NCBI GenBank assembly: GCA_024637115.1
Contig: JAGXFU010000008.1
Coordinates: 106,083 to 170,082, forward strand
Source: Actinomycetes bacterium
GTDB lineage: Bacteria; Actinomycetota; Coriobacteriia; Anaerosomatales; JAGXFU01
Reading direction: 5' to 3'
Length of the DNA stretch: 64,000 bases
The notes beneath the pieces were generated by a model. It was not told the DNA's origin and made no database searches. It saw only the letters and a program-made list of their open reading frames with translations. This document shows, piece after piece, positions 17,417 through 26,082 of the stretch. Positions within the stretch are counted from its first letter, which is position 1; each line of letters opens with the position of its first letter. The translations under genes were made by a program, and so were the position numbers.

Positions 17417-18328
17417 CTACTTGAGCAGTGACTTGAGCGTTGTGGAGATCAGTCCCATGAACTCGGCAAAGAACTGCTCGAACTTGCCGATCTCATCGTT
17501 GGTGCCGTCTGGCACGAACTGCGCGTCAAAGTCGCCACCGGCTACACGCATCGAGATGCTCTCGATGCTCGCCATCATCGCCCTGAGGCGCTTGAACACC
17601 AGCGTGTCGACCAAGAAGCCGATGAACAGCGTGGCGACCAGCAGCGTGAGGCCGATCACGATGAGGGTCTGGATCATCGAGGTCTTGGCATCATTGGCGC
17701 GAGTCGTGATGTTCTGGACCGCGTATACGATTCCCACGGGCTGACCATCGCCGCCCATGATCGGGAACGCGCCGTGCGCACGGCTGATGGAGTCGGAACT
17801 CCAGCGAGTCGTCCAGTAGTCGCCCTCGCCGGTCAGACCGTCGTGGCAGAGTTTGGAGCACGCGCCGTTCTCAATGCCAATGCCTTTGCCCATCTCGGGT
17901 ACATCAGACGGCGGGAGACTGAATTGCATGAGCAATTCGGGTGCATTCTCGGTCGTTACGAGCAAGGCGTAGTCTCCGCGTTCATCCCAGTTGCTGGCAA
18001 GTCCCAGCTGTTCGCGGGCTGCAACATACGCATCCTGCTCGACCAGGGGCTTGTCAACCATCAGTCCGTAGTCGACACCCGTGATCTCTTTCATGCCTTC
18101 AAGGACGCGGGCGGCTTCTGCCGGGTCGGCGAGGGGGTCGAGAGTCGTGTCGACTCCCTTGATCTGATCCCAGGCCGCAATGCCCTGCGTGGCAACGACA
18201 GTCGCCGCGGTGTCGATGCTTTTCGAGTACGACTGGTGGAGGTACACGACCACCGCCAGCGCTCCCAGCAGGTTCACAACAACGACCCCTGCCAGGATTC
18301 TTGACCGGATGGAACTGTTCTTCATCAT
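17417..18328 (-). CDS. membrane sensor with CX3CH heme motif and HAMP domain
   Basis: 303 aa. A transmembrane helix (about 11-30), a periplasmic domain of about 175 residues, a second helix (about 215-240) and a HAMP-like cytoplasmic segment (about 240-295: RLRAMMASIESISMRVAGGDFDAQF). The periplasmic domain contains C157-SKL-C161-H162, a CX3CH c-type heme motif, in GACSKLCHDGL; this part resembles periplasmic heme-binding sensor domains of chemoreceptors and kinases. No kinase, cyclase or methyl-accepting domain follows; the protein stops 10 residues after HAMP. GGGGAG precedes the ATG. It is 34 bases downstream of the multiheme cytochrome on the same strand, so it is likely a partner in the same operon. 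Heme attachment is inferred. Confidence 0.75.
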   Translation of the reverse strand: MMKNSSIRSRILAGVVVVNLLGALAVVVYLHQSYSKSIDTAATVVATQGIAAWDQIKGVDTTLDPLADPAEAARVLEGMKEITGVDYGLMVDKPLVEQDAYVAAREQLGLASNWDERGDYALLVTTENAPELLMQFSLPPSDVPEMGKGIGIENGACSKLCHDGLTGEGDYWTTRWSSDSISRAHGAFPIMGGDGQPVGIVYAVQNITTRANDAKTSMIQTLIVIGLTLLVATLFIGFLVDTLVFKRLRAMMASIESISMRVAGGDFDAQFVPDGTNDEIGKFEQFFAEFMGLISTTLKSLLK

Positions 18329-18362
18329 CGCGCGATCTCCCCTCGCTTACATTTCCTGGTGA

Positions 18363-21300
18363 CTACTGTACGACATGGCAGGTCAGACAGAGGTCTGTTT
18401 CCACAGATTCTAGTCTGACTGCAGTGGTGCTTTCGCTCGAGCCTGTCTCCTCGCCCACGCAGAGCGGTACTTCCGGTTCAGGTTGATCCTCGGCAGGAGT
18501 CTCGGGTTCAGGGATCGGATCCGGATCCGGAGACTCGGGTGTCGTTGCCTCGATCGAGGCGGGCACGCTTGCGGGAGTCGATCCGACAGGATCGACGGTG
18601 GATGCGCTTTCGGGGACGGACTCGAGTATGCGGGGTAGCGCTGCCGGAGACGCAGGCGGTGCTATGACGCATGCGGGTGTGGGCGAAGCCACGGCAACGG
18701 GTCCGTCGACGGGTCCTCCGGCGTGGCAGGCGATACAGCGCTTGTCATGGTTGGCGATCGCCGTTTTCACGGCGGTCAGTTCGCTGTAAGTACCGTTGCC
18801 CGGGTCGTCTGGATGCGCGTGGCAGATCGTGCACGAGTTGGCCGAGGTGCCCTCAAGGGTACCCGCGGTGCGTCGAGCAGAGTGCTCGCTCGTGAGGCTC
18901 GAAACGTGGCAGGCGCCATCGACGCAGCCCTCATTCTCGCCGGGGCCGTAGGTGATGCCGTTGACGGTGCCCGTCGTGTCCGCCGAGTGATCGACACGGT
19001 GACGTTCTGAGCCCGCATGGCACCCCTCAAAGCCTTCAGGACCGCCACAACTTATGAGTGAGGGACCATCGGCCATATGGCAGCCGGGTGTGTTGTAGCA
19101 ACGACCGGTGACATGTAGGTAACGGACGTCGATGGTCGGGTGACAACCGCTCTTTACGCAGCCGCCCGGTGAGGGATCGCCGTACTTATCGATCTCAGTC
19201 GCCTGATGCTTGTCTGTGTAGTTCGCGTGACGGTTGCTGCTGGTGTGGCACGAGTCTGCGCCGTCAGGCCCGCCGCACGTCATGAGACGCGGTCCGCCGA
19301 CCATGTGGCACCCTGCGGTGTCGTAGCAATGGGTGGTCACGTGCAGGGCTTTGACGTCGACCGTTGCGTGACAGCCGGCCTTCGCGCACGAGCCCGGCGC
19401 AGGATCGCCGTACTTGTCGAGCTCGGTGGCTGTGTGCTTGGCGACAGAGTTGGAGTGGCGCAGTGAGCCGGCGTGACATGCGGGCGTACCCTCGGGTCCG
19501 CCACAGGTCATCACTTCGGGTCCGCCGACCATGTGGCAGCCTGCGGTGTCGTAGCAGTGCGTGGTCACGTGCAGTTCACGCACATCTGCAGTGGCGTGAC
19601 AGCCGGCATGGGCGCACGAGCCGACTTCGGGCTCGCCGGTGGCGTAATTGCGCTCCGTGGCCTGGTGCTTCGAGTCGATGTCGGTGTGGCGCGCATTACC
19701 TGCGTGACAGCCACCACTATCAGCCGGACCGCCGCAACTCGTGATGCCCGTTCCGCGGATCGCGCCGGTCGCGCTGTGGCATCCGGCGTTGTCGCAGCCT
19801 TTGGCTGCGTGCAGGACACGGAGGTCGAGCGTTGCGTGACAGCCGGGCTTGGCACACGAGCCCGGTGAGGGCAGGCCGGTTGTGCGGTCGAGTTCTGTTG
19901 CAGTGTGCGCGGTGTCTTTGCCGCTGTGGGCCGCTGACGCGCCGCTGTGGCACGTCTCGCATGTTCCGGCGGGCCACGAGTCCTTGACGGCCGCTGCGGT
20001 CACAGCACTCGCATTGTGACAGCCCGTGCAACTCTCCGTGGCAATCGATGCGTGCTCGCGTGTGTGTTCCACACCGAGGGTCATGTCGTGGCAGGTGTCA
20101 CAGCGGGTGTTGGTGTCGCTCGCGGCATCAAAGAGCGCTGCTGAAGCCTGCGACGCTGCAGCGGCGTGCTCCGTTCCTCGGCCTGTGGTCTCGCCGTGCG
20201 AGTCACCGGAGGTGTAGTCGCCCGGCAGACTGTGGCAGTCGCGACCTTCGCCGCAGGTGGTGGCGGTGGGGTTGTAGCTCAGGTTGGTCCCGCTCGCGGT
20301 GCGATCGTGACAGGTCAGGCAGTCGTCGTGCAGTGCCCCGGTGGCTGAACCCACACGCGAGAGATCGGACTCGGGATGGCAGCCGGCGCCGCTCTCGGCG
20401 CAGCCTTCGCTCCCGGACGTGATGGTGTGAACCGCGCTGAGCGATGAACTGTGTGCGGCATCGAGGCCCGTGCTGCCATGGCATGTCGAGCATGCATATG
20501 ATGTGTCGCGCACGGACCAGTCGCCCTCGATCGCTTCAAGCGACGCGGGGTCGTTGTGGCAGTTGCGGCACGAGTTCTCGGTGTCGTTGGTGCGAGCCGA
20601 GGTTGCGAGATCGTGCTCGGTTACCAGACTCGTGCCATCGGTGCTCATATAATGGCAGCTCCCGCATGCAACGCCTTCGTAGCGTCCATTGGCAGGCGTG
20701 GGGCTCTTGGGTGAGTGATTCGTGCGGTCGTTCTTGTGCGTGTAGAGGTCGTTGGCGTAGGGCTGGTGACAAGCACCGGCGTCTCCGCCTCCGCATGCCC
20801 GGGCGGTCGGCGCGTGCGACTCGACCTCGAGGTCGTGGCAGCCTGCCTCGCCCTCGGCTGCGCTGCCCGAACACGTCTCGGGTGCGTCCGGATGCAGGAG
20901 ATGCAGGTCATCAACGTCGTGGCATCCAGATCCGGTTGCCGCGCAACCCGCGGTGCCGCTGCTCTCGACAGAGTCGGCGATCTCAGCCGAGTGCATGGGA
21001 GACGAGCTGCCGACCGCGTGGCACTCCTCGCATGTACGGCTCTCCCAGTCGGCGAGAACCTGCGCCAGGCCGTTTGACCGCACGTCGTTGTGGCACTCAC
21101 CACACCCGACTGACTCGCCGTAGGGGCTGCCGGCGACTACCGGAACACCCGTGTGGGCGTCTTTCAGGTCGCGCGAGTGACAGGCCTCGCAGGTTGCTTG
21201 CGCTGATCCGCCCATGGCGGACAGGACGACCTGGTCCATGTCGGTACCCATTGCGGTGTGGGTGGTCTCGCGGTAGTGGCCGTTCGGGAACGGATCGACC

Positions 21301-21719
21301 AGGCGCACGCAGTCCGAGGCGCCCGGCATCGAGCCGTCGTGGCATGCCGCGCACTCGTGCGAGGTGGGGGTATGACAGGGAATGCACCCAACGCCGGTGT
21401 AGTCATGGCAGGTCGTGCAGTCCGTGTTCGGATGGTAGTCGTTGAAGTTCGCATATTCTGTCTCAGCACCGTGGCAGCCCTCGCCGCTGTTGGTGCAGCC
21501 GGCGTCACGCGCGGCGCTGTAGTCACTCGCGGTCGTGAAGTCGTGCTGGGTGGTGATCGGCGGATTCCAGAGTGCCGCAAATGAGAGCACGGCCGTCAGC
21601 GCGATCACGGTCAGGCCAATGCGACCCTTGCGGGTGGACATGACCTGTTTCGCTCTCTCTGTTCCGGTGAGTGCGGTGCCCATAGCGGGTCCCGGCGGCC
21701 TCGAATTCGAGGGTGTCAT
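18363..21719 (-). CDS. giant multiheme c-type cytochrome
   Basis: 1118-aa exported protein with one N-terminal hydrophobic segment (about 33-52), either an uncleaved anchor or a signal peptide. I count 35 CXnCH motifs: 16 canonical CXXCH (for example CTTCH, CIPCH, CAACH, CEACH) and 19 with wider spacing (CX4CH to CX10CH). From about residue 620 to 905 a unit of roughly 80-100 residues repeats four times, each with a CX4CH, a CX5CH (mostly CYDTAGCH) and a CX8CH starting CGGP. Many extra His residues could be distal ligands. A Pro/Glu-rich region (about 1010-1095) precedes the last motif, CLTCH, six residues from the end. GGGAG lies ten bases before the ATG. Electron transport across the cell envelope is the likely role. 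Confidence 0.88.
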   Translation of the reverse strand: MTPSNSRPPGPAMGTALTGTERAKQVMSTRKGRIGLTVIALTAVLSFAALWNPPITTQHDFTTASDYSAARDAGCTNSGEGCHGAETEYANFNDYHPNTDCTTCHDYTGVGCIPCHTPTSHECAACHDGSMPGASDCVRLVDPFPNGHYRETTHTAMGTDMDQVVLSAMGGSAQATCEACHSRDLKDAHTGVPVVAGSPYGESVGCGECHNDVRSNGLAQVLADWESRTCEECHAVGSSSPMHSAEIADSVESSGTAGCAATGSGCHDVDDLHLLHPDAPETCSGSAAEGEAGCHDLEVESHAPTARACGGGDAGACHQPYANDLYTHKNDRTNHSPKSPTPANGRYEGVACGSCHYMSTDGTSLVTEHDLATSARTNDTENSCRNCHNDPASLEAIEGDWSVRDTSYACSTCHGSTGLDAAHSSSLSAVHTITSGSEGCAESGAGCHPESDLSRVGSATGALHDDCLTCHDRTASGTNLSYNPTATTCGEGRDCHSLPGDYTSGDSHGETTGRGTEHAAAASQASAALFDAASDTNTRCDTCHDMTLGVEHTREHASIATESCTGCHNASAVTAAAVKDSWPAGTCETCHSGASAAHSGKDTAHTATELDRTTGLPSPGSCAKPGCHATLDLRVLHAAKGCDNAGCHSATGAIRGTGITSCGGPADSGGCHAGNARHTDIDSKHQATERNYATGEPEVGSCAHAGCHATADVRELHVTTHCYDTAGCHMVGGPEVMTCGGPEGTPACHAGSLRHSNSVAKHTATELDKYGDPAPGSCAKAGCHATVDVKALHVTTHCYDTAGCHMVGGPRLMTCGGPDGADSCHTSSNRHANYTDKHQATEIDKYGDPSPGGCVKSGCHPTIDVRYLHVTGRCYNTPGCHMADGPSLISCGGPEGFEGCHAGSERHRVDHSADTTGTVNGITYGPGENEGCVDGACHVSSLTSEHSARRTAGTLEGTSANSCTICHAHPDDPGNGTYSELTAVKTAIANHDKRCIACHAGGPVDGPVAVASPTPACVIAPPASPAALPRILESVPESASTVDPVGSTPASVPASIEATTPESPDPDPIPEPETPAEDQPEPEVPLCVGEETGSSESTTAVRLESVETDLCLTCHVVQ
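18990..19862 (-). repeat. four tandem coding repeats in the cytochrome
   Basis: Four in-frame repeats, best conserved in the middle two. Each encodes SCA(K/H)xGCHAT-x-D(V/L)-x-x-LH, then CYDTAGCHM(V) or a variant, then CGGP-x-x-x-x-x-CHAG-x-x-RH and a K-H-x-ATE spacer. Each carries the motif series CX4CH, CX5CH or CX4CH, and CX8CH. The near identity of adjacent units suggests recent duplication. Confidence 0.8.
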
Positions 21720-21733
21720 CTGTAGCGAGCTCC

Positions 21734-21937
21734 CTAGTTGAGGGTGAGGCCGAGGACGTCGTGCGCGGCTTCGCGCAGCGAAGTGATCTTCTGTACATCA
21801 TCGGGATCATCCTCGCCGATCAGCGTGATGATGAAGCCACACTTGATTGCGAGTGCCCCGCGGGTGCGGAACACATCAAGACTATTCGACTCGATGTGCT
21901 GATTGATTTGCGTGCAGTAGTCGTATAGCTTCCCCAT
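21734..21937 (-). CDS. small protein upstream of the cytochrome, unknown function
   Basis: 67-aa soluble protein (MGKLYDYCTQINQHIESN...) with two Cys and an acidic turn GEDDPDD, probably alpha/beta. GGAGGG lies seven bases before the ATG, a strong site; an upstream in-frame start is not needed. It ends 14 bases before the cytochrome start, on the same strand, so it is the first gene of the cytochrome operon. I do not recognise the family. A regulatory or maturation role is possible but not shown. Confidence 0.75.
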   Translation of the reverse strand: MGKLYDYCTQINQHIESNSLDVFRTRGALAIKCGFIITLIGEDDPDDVQKITSLREAAHDVLGLTLN

Positions 21938-22291
21938 GAGTGTGCCCTCCGTCACAAATGGTACCTACTACTCTTTTCGGCTGCACAACGGAGGGGTTGA
22001 GTGTTTTTGTCCATAATTATCAAAGATTCTTGACCGTACCCTTGTTGACCCGCCATTCATCTTGGGTAAGGTGTATTTCGTCACAAGCATAGCAGGTAGT
22101 TGCTATCCGCTTGCATCCGCGCCGCGGGGTCGATTCACTACACACCGCTCATCGAATCTTCCGTCCAGGGGGGGCCGAGTCCGCTATGCTCGGCGAGGGG
22201 AGAGCAGGGGTTCACGCGTGGGACCGTTCAGCCGCAATCTCTTGGTTCGGACCTGTCGGTTTCCGATGAGAGACTCAGGAGGTGCCGTGCG
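21938..22291. other. divergent intergenic region (cytochrome operon / histidine kinase)
   Basis: 354 bases separating the minus-strand cytochrome operon from the plus-strand kinase. It contains an AT-rich core (about 21998-22035) unlike its surroundings, which includes a GATAATTAT on the minus strand that could be a -10 for the cytochrome operon. No clear operator dyad is seen. Confidence 0.5.
22045..22072 (+). promoter_or_regulatory. candidate promoter for the 22292 histidine kinase
   Basis: TTGACC (22045-22050) and TAAGGT (22067-22072) are separated by 16 bases. The -35 is good and the -10 weak. It would give a leader of over 200 bases, so a closer promoter may exist (TATGCT near 22182). 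Confidence 0.3.
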
Positions 22292-23683
22292 TTGCTCGTC
22301 TACGCGATGATCGTCCTCACAATCGTCTCGTTTGCCGCCGTTCCCATGTCGCTTGAGCTCTACTACAAGCGACGAGAACCGCGTCATCTCTATCTGCTCG
22401 CATACGGTTGGCTCGCGTATGCCGCATCACCGGCCATGTTCGTCGTTTCCAGCAACACCGGAGATCCACTGGCGACCGCGCTGTTCGGCGCGCTGCAACT
22501 GGCCGGCGTGTCGCTGATCGTCGTTGGCGCACTTTCCTACTTCATAGAAGTACCGGCGAAGCGGGTGGCAGCCTCGATCACGATCGTGTGTATTGCAATC
22601 GGTATCGTCTTCTACGTGGTTCCCGAGGCGGCGACCCTCACGATCATTGCCGAGAATGTCATCATGTTCTCTGCAGCGATCGTTGGTCTGAGTCAACCGA
22701 AGCGTTTTCTTCGGGTCGGGGGATCGAGCTACTACTGGTTGCTTGCCGTGGTCATGGTTGGTGCCGTGGCTGCGCTGTTGTGGTTGCCCTATGCATCCGT
22801 TCCAATCGATAGCCCGCCGGTAGAGCCATGGCTGGGCACGACCGCTGTCGTCCTCCTTGCTGCATTCTTTGTGGTGCATCTCGAACACAATTCCGCACTG
22901 ATCGCACTCGAGCGACGGGATCAAGAGCTCTCGGCGTATCACGATCACCTCGAAGTGCTCGTAGAGCGGCGTACCGAGGAGCTCTATCAGGCAAGTCGTG
23001 CAAAGAGTGACTTCCTCGCAGCAATGAGTCACGAGTTGCGCACGCCACTCAATTCGATCCTTGGGTTCTCCGGGGTGCTGCTACAAGACCTGGCAGGGGA
23101 GCTGAACGACGAGCAACGGCGACAGGTCGAGATGATCAGGCGATCCGGCGGACGTCTGCTGCGCCTTGTCGACCAGGTGTTGGATCTGGAGCAGATCGAG
23201 GCAGGCCAGGTTCAGATCGAGCCCACGCTATTCGACTGCGGTGAGGTCGCCGTAGGGGTGACCGACACCCTCCGTCCACTCGCGGAGCAGAAGGGACTCA
23301 TGCTTGAACTCGTCTTAGAAGAAGACGGGGGGGACATCTACACCGACCGGGCACGCATGGAGCAGATACTGCTCAACCTTGTGAGCAACGCGCTAAAGAA
23401 CACCGATACCGGCGGTGTGATCGTCGAGGTCATGTGTGTGAGTGGAGGAGTGACCTACTCCGTGCGTGACACAGGTGTTGGCATCGAGGCCAATGACCTG
23501 GCTCGCATTTTCGAGGATTTCTATCAGGCGCGCCCGTCCGACGGGGGCAAGCGAGCGGGCTCCGGTCTGGGCCTGCCGGTCTCAGCACGGCTCGCCGCGC
23601 TCCTGGGCGGCACGATCGAGGTCGACAGCACGCCCGGAAGAGGCAGTGAGTTCAGGTTCACTGTGCCGCGCTATTCCACCTAG
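22292..23683 (+). CDS. membrane sensor histidine kinase (orphan)
   Basis: 463 aa. About seven N-terminal membrane helices (residues 1-205) form the sensor, followed by a short coiled coil (RRDQELSAYHDHLEVLVERRTEEL), the HisKA dimerisation domain with SHELRTPLNS (H247), and a HATPase_c domain with N box (LVSNALKN), G1 box DTGVGIEAND and G2 box GSGLGLPVSARLA. It autophosphorylates on His and passes phosphate to a response regulator. The TTG at 22292 is chosen because AGGAGG sits nine bases upstream. No response regulator is adjacent. It is divergent from the cytochrome operon and 74 bases ahead of a second kinase; the signal is unknown but could be redox-related. Confidence 0.85.
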   Translation: MLVYAMIVLTIVSFAAVPMSLELYYKRREPRHLYLLAYGWLAYAASPAMFVVSSNTGDPLATALFGALQLAGVSLIVVGALSYFIEVPAKRVAASITIVCIAIGIVFYVVPEAATLTIIAENVIMFSAAIVGLSQPKRFLRVGGSSYYWLLAVVMVGAVAALLWLPYASVPIDSPPVEPWLGTTAVVLLAAFFVVHLEHNSALIALERRDQELSAYHDHLEVLVERRTEELYQASRAKSDFLAAMSHELRTPLNSILGFSGVLLQDLAGELNDEQRRQVEMIRRSGGRLLRLVDQVLDLEQIEAGQVQIEPTLFDCGEVAVGVTDTLRPLAEQKGLMLELVLEEDGGDIYTDRARMEQILLNLVSNALKNTDTGGVIVEVMCVSGGVTYSVRDTGVGIEANDLARIFEDFYQARPSDGGKRAGSGLGLPVSARLAALLGGTIEVDSTPGRGSEFRFTVPRYST

Positions 23684-23757
23684 TTCGCTGGTCACAGGCT
23701 TGCATCTTCTTCTCATGATGGTCCAGACTGTTCTCGCCATGGGACTCTAGGGGAGAG

Positions 23758-25608
23758 ATGCTCGAGATACGTTTGATCTCACTGATTCCGTTCGCGACCG
23801 CGCTCCTTGCCGCCTTCCTCGCTGCGAGTACGCTGCGGGTTCCCAGGCGTGGCGAACGTACGATTCTGTACTTCTTTCTTTTGAACATCGCCAATATGCT
23901 GTGGGCGTTCTTCTATGCCGTTGAGATCAATCTCGACACGACCGTAGTGCTCGATGTCGCCCCCATTGGGAGTGCGGCGTGGATTGTCTACGTGTTCGAG
24001 ATCATTGGTCTGGCCGCGGCACCCACCTACTGGTTGCTCTTTGCTGCCTCCTACGCGCACAAAGACCGCCTTTCGCGTGGCTGGGGTGCGTCGCTCGTAC
24101 ACATACCTTTCGTGTACACGGTTGTCGTGGCGGTCACCAATCCGGTTCACCAGCTCTTTGTGAGCCAGGCCGGGCCGGGGCAGCCGGTAGGATACGGTCC
24201 GCTGGCATATCCGCACCTCGTGGGAACCTTTGTGCTCGTTGCATGGGGGGCCGTGTTGCTTGTTGGCGCGGTGTTGCGACCGGGTACTCGCATGAGTCGG
24301 ATGCGTGCCGGGGTGCTTGCCGTCGCGATATTCACGCCCATCATTGGCGGACTTGCCTGGGCGCTTCGCGGTCCGCTTGATCTGCCGCTCGAGGTGCACC
24401 CTGTCCCCTTGCTCTTTACGCTCACCAACGTGGTGTTTCTTTACATGGTGCTGGCCGACGGGCTCGCCGATATCATTCCGATTGCGGCGATTCAGGCCTT
24501 CAAGACCATGAGCGATGCCGTCCTCGTGGTCGACAGCGAGGGTGTTATCGTTGCCTTGAACCCCGCAGCAGCACGCTTGTTTCCGGGGGTTGATCCGCGA
24601 GTCCTGCTTGCCACTGCATCTCCCGCGATCGCTGAACACGTAGAACCGTTTGTTGCCTCGGGCGATGACTATGGCGAATTCGAGCTCCTGAGTGAGCACG
24701 CTGTTCATTGGGGTAGAACACGACGCACGCGCGACAGTCAGGGTCGCGTCCTTGGCCTCATTGTGTTGCTCACGGATGTGACCGAGCTTAGAGCTGCTCA
24801 GCTTGAGCTCGAGGACTTGAACGAAACGCTTCGAGATCGTGTACGCGATCTGCACAGAGAACGTTCAATCGCCGAGGAGCGAGGTCGGCAACTCTACGCC
24901 GCCAACCTTCAGCTCGAAGAGGCGACGCAATCAAAGAGCCGCTTCCTGGCCAACATGAGCCATGAGTTGAGGACTCCGCTCAACTCGATCATTGGATTCA
25001 GCTCCGTCTTGCTCAAGGGCGTTCCCGGCGAGCTCAACAGCGAGCAGCACACGCAGGTGGAGATGGTCAATACGTCGGGCAGACGACTGCTCTCTCTGAT
25101 CGATGACATCCTCGACCTATCCAAGACCGAGGCCGGCCGAGTCGAGGTACGCCTCGAGCGGGTCGTCGCTGAGAGCGTGCTCGAATCGGTTCGCAGGGTC
25201 GCGCTGCCGTTGTGCACGGAGAAGGGTCTGTCCCTCAAGATCCGCGTCATGGGAGATGCACCGAGTCTTGTGACGGACCCCAGGCGTGTTGAGCAGATCC
25301 TGGTCAATCTTGTTACCAACGCGGTGAAGTACACGGATTTCGGCGGCATTGTCATCGAGGCGGAGGTAGCCGAGTGCGGGTTTCAACTCCGCGTGATCGA
25401 CAGCGGTGTCGGTATTCCCGCCGAGGCAACCGAGACGATATTCGCCGAGTTCGAGCAGCTTTCGCGCGCCAACGGCACCAAGCGACCCGGCGCCGGACTG
25501 GGACTTGCCATCAGCCGCCAACTTGCGCGCCTGCTGAGCGGAGACCTCTCCGTGAACAGTCAGGTTGGTCGTGGCTCGACATTCACCCTCACGCTCCCGC
25601 GTGACTAA
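23758..25608 (+). CDS. 7TM-PAS sensor histidine kinase (orphan)
   Basis: 616 aa. The N-terminal 230 residues hold seven membrane helices of the histidine-kinase 7TM type (LNIANMLWAFFYAVEI, SAAWIVYVFEIIGLA...). A PAS-like domain (about 245-345) is followed by a coiled coil (about 345-390), HisKA with MSHELRTPLNS (H402), and HATPase_c (NLVTNAVKYT, DSGVGIPAE, GAGLGLAISRQLA). GGGGAGAG precedes the ATG. It lies 74 bases after another kinase on the same strand, with no response regulator between or after, so the pair may converge on a distant regulator. The soluble kinase core is very like those at 22292, 33350 and 58300. Confidence 0.9.
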   Translation: MLEIRLISLIPFATALLAAFLAASTLRVPRRGERTILYFFLLNIANMLWAFFYAVEINLDTTVVLDVAPIGSAAWIVYVFEIIGLAAAPTYWLLFAASYAHKDRLSRGWGASLVHIPFVYTVVVAVTNPVHQLFVSQAGPGQPVGYGPLAYPHLVGTFVLVAWGAVLLVGAVLRPGTRMSRMRAGVLAVAIFTPIIGGLAWALRGPLDLPLEVHPVPLLFTLTNVVFLYMVLADGLADIIPIAAIQAFKTMSDAVLVVDSEGVIVALNPAAARLFPGVDPRVLLATASPAIAEHVEPFVASGDDYGEFELLSEHAVHWGRTRRTRDSQGRVLGLIVLLTDVTELRAAQLELEDLNETLRDRVRDLHRERSIAEERGRQLYAANLQLEEATQSKSRFLANMSHELRTPLNSIIGFSSVLLKGVPGELNSEQHTQVEMVNTSGRRLLSLIDDILDLSKTEAGRVEVRLERVVAESVLESVRRVALPLCTEKGLSLKIRVMGDAPSLVTDPRRVEQILVNLVTNAVKYTDFGGIVIEAEVAECGFQLRVIDSGVGIPAEATETIFAEFEQLSRANGTKRPGAGLGLAISRQLARLLSGDLSVNSQVGRGSTFTLTLPRD

Positions 25609-25665
25609 CCACAGCTCAACGCTGATTCCGGGCACGGTGTGCGCTCCTCGCGGTAGGATGTAGCC

Positions 25666-26052
25666 ATGTCTACACTGTTGATCGTATCGAGCATCCTCAT
25701 CACGTGTGCTCTGGTCTTCTATTCGCTCGGGGTGTGGGCTGAGCGCCTCGCCCGGTTTCTCAAGCCCTGGCACGTGGTGTCGTTCTGGATCGGGTTCGCG
25801 TTCGATGTTGCGGGAACGCTCGGGATGCACTTGATGACGGTCGGCCACTTCGACCCTACGGCTCCGCATACATTGACCGGGCAGATCGCGATATGGCTCA
25901 TGCTGGCCCACGCGGTGTGGGCTACGATCGTGGTACGCAAAGGAACCCCGAAGGCGCGTGCAGGCTTCCATCGATACAGCCTGATTGTGTGGCTTGTCTG
26001 GCTTGTACCGTATTTCGGCGGTATGTTCGTGGGTATGAGGAACCTCGGGTAA
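25666..26052 (+). CDS. HsmA-like small membrane protein
   Basis: 128-aa protein with four membrane helices (about 3-25, 38-58, 72-92, 104-124). The pattern FSLGVWAER-like start, FWIGFAFDVAGTLGMH, LTGQIAIWLMLAHAVWA and WLVWLVPYFGGM resembles the HsmA family of small bacterial membrane proteins (about 130 aa). Conserved His residues sit within or near helices and could bind a cofactor. It starts 57 bases after the kinase and is followed after 30 bases by another membrane protein. The family name is a resemblance only. Confidence 0.6.
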   Translation: MSTLLIVSSILITCALVFYSLGVWAERLARFLKPWHVVSFWIGFAFDVAGTLGMHLMTVGHFDPTAPHTLTGQIAIWLMLAHAVWATIVVRKGTPKARAGFHRYSLIVWLVWLVPYFGGMFVGMRNLG

Positions 26053-26082
26053 GCATGTTGATGCAGCAAGAAGGGAATGTGT

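Noticed and set aside
17391..17450. tRNA gene on the minus strand, suggested by TGGTTCGAATCC
   Set aside because: The T-stem does not pair fully and the region where the anticodon and D arms should lie is the coding end of the heme sensor gene.
18990..19862. CRISPR-like array
   Set aside because: The repeats are long, in frame and protein-coding, with no short palindromic repeat and unique spacer pattern; no cas gene is present.
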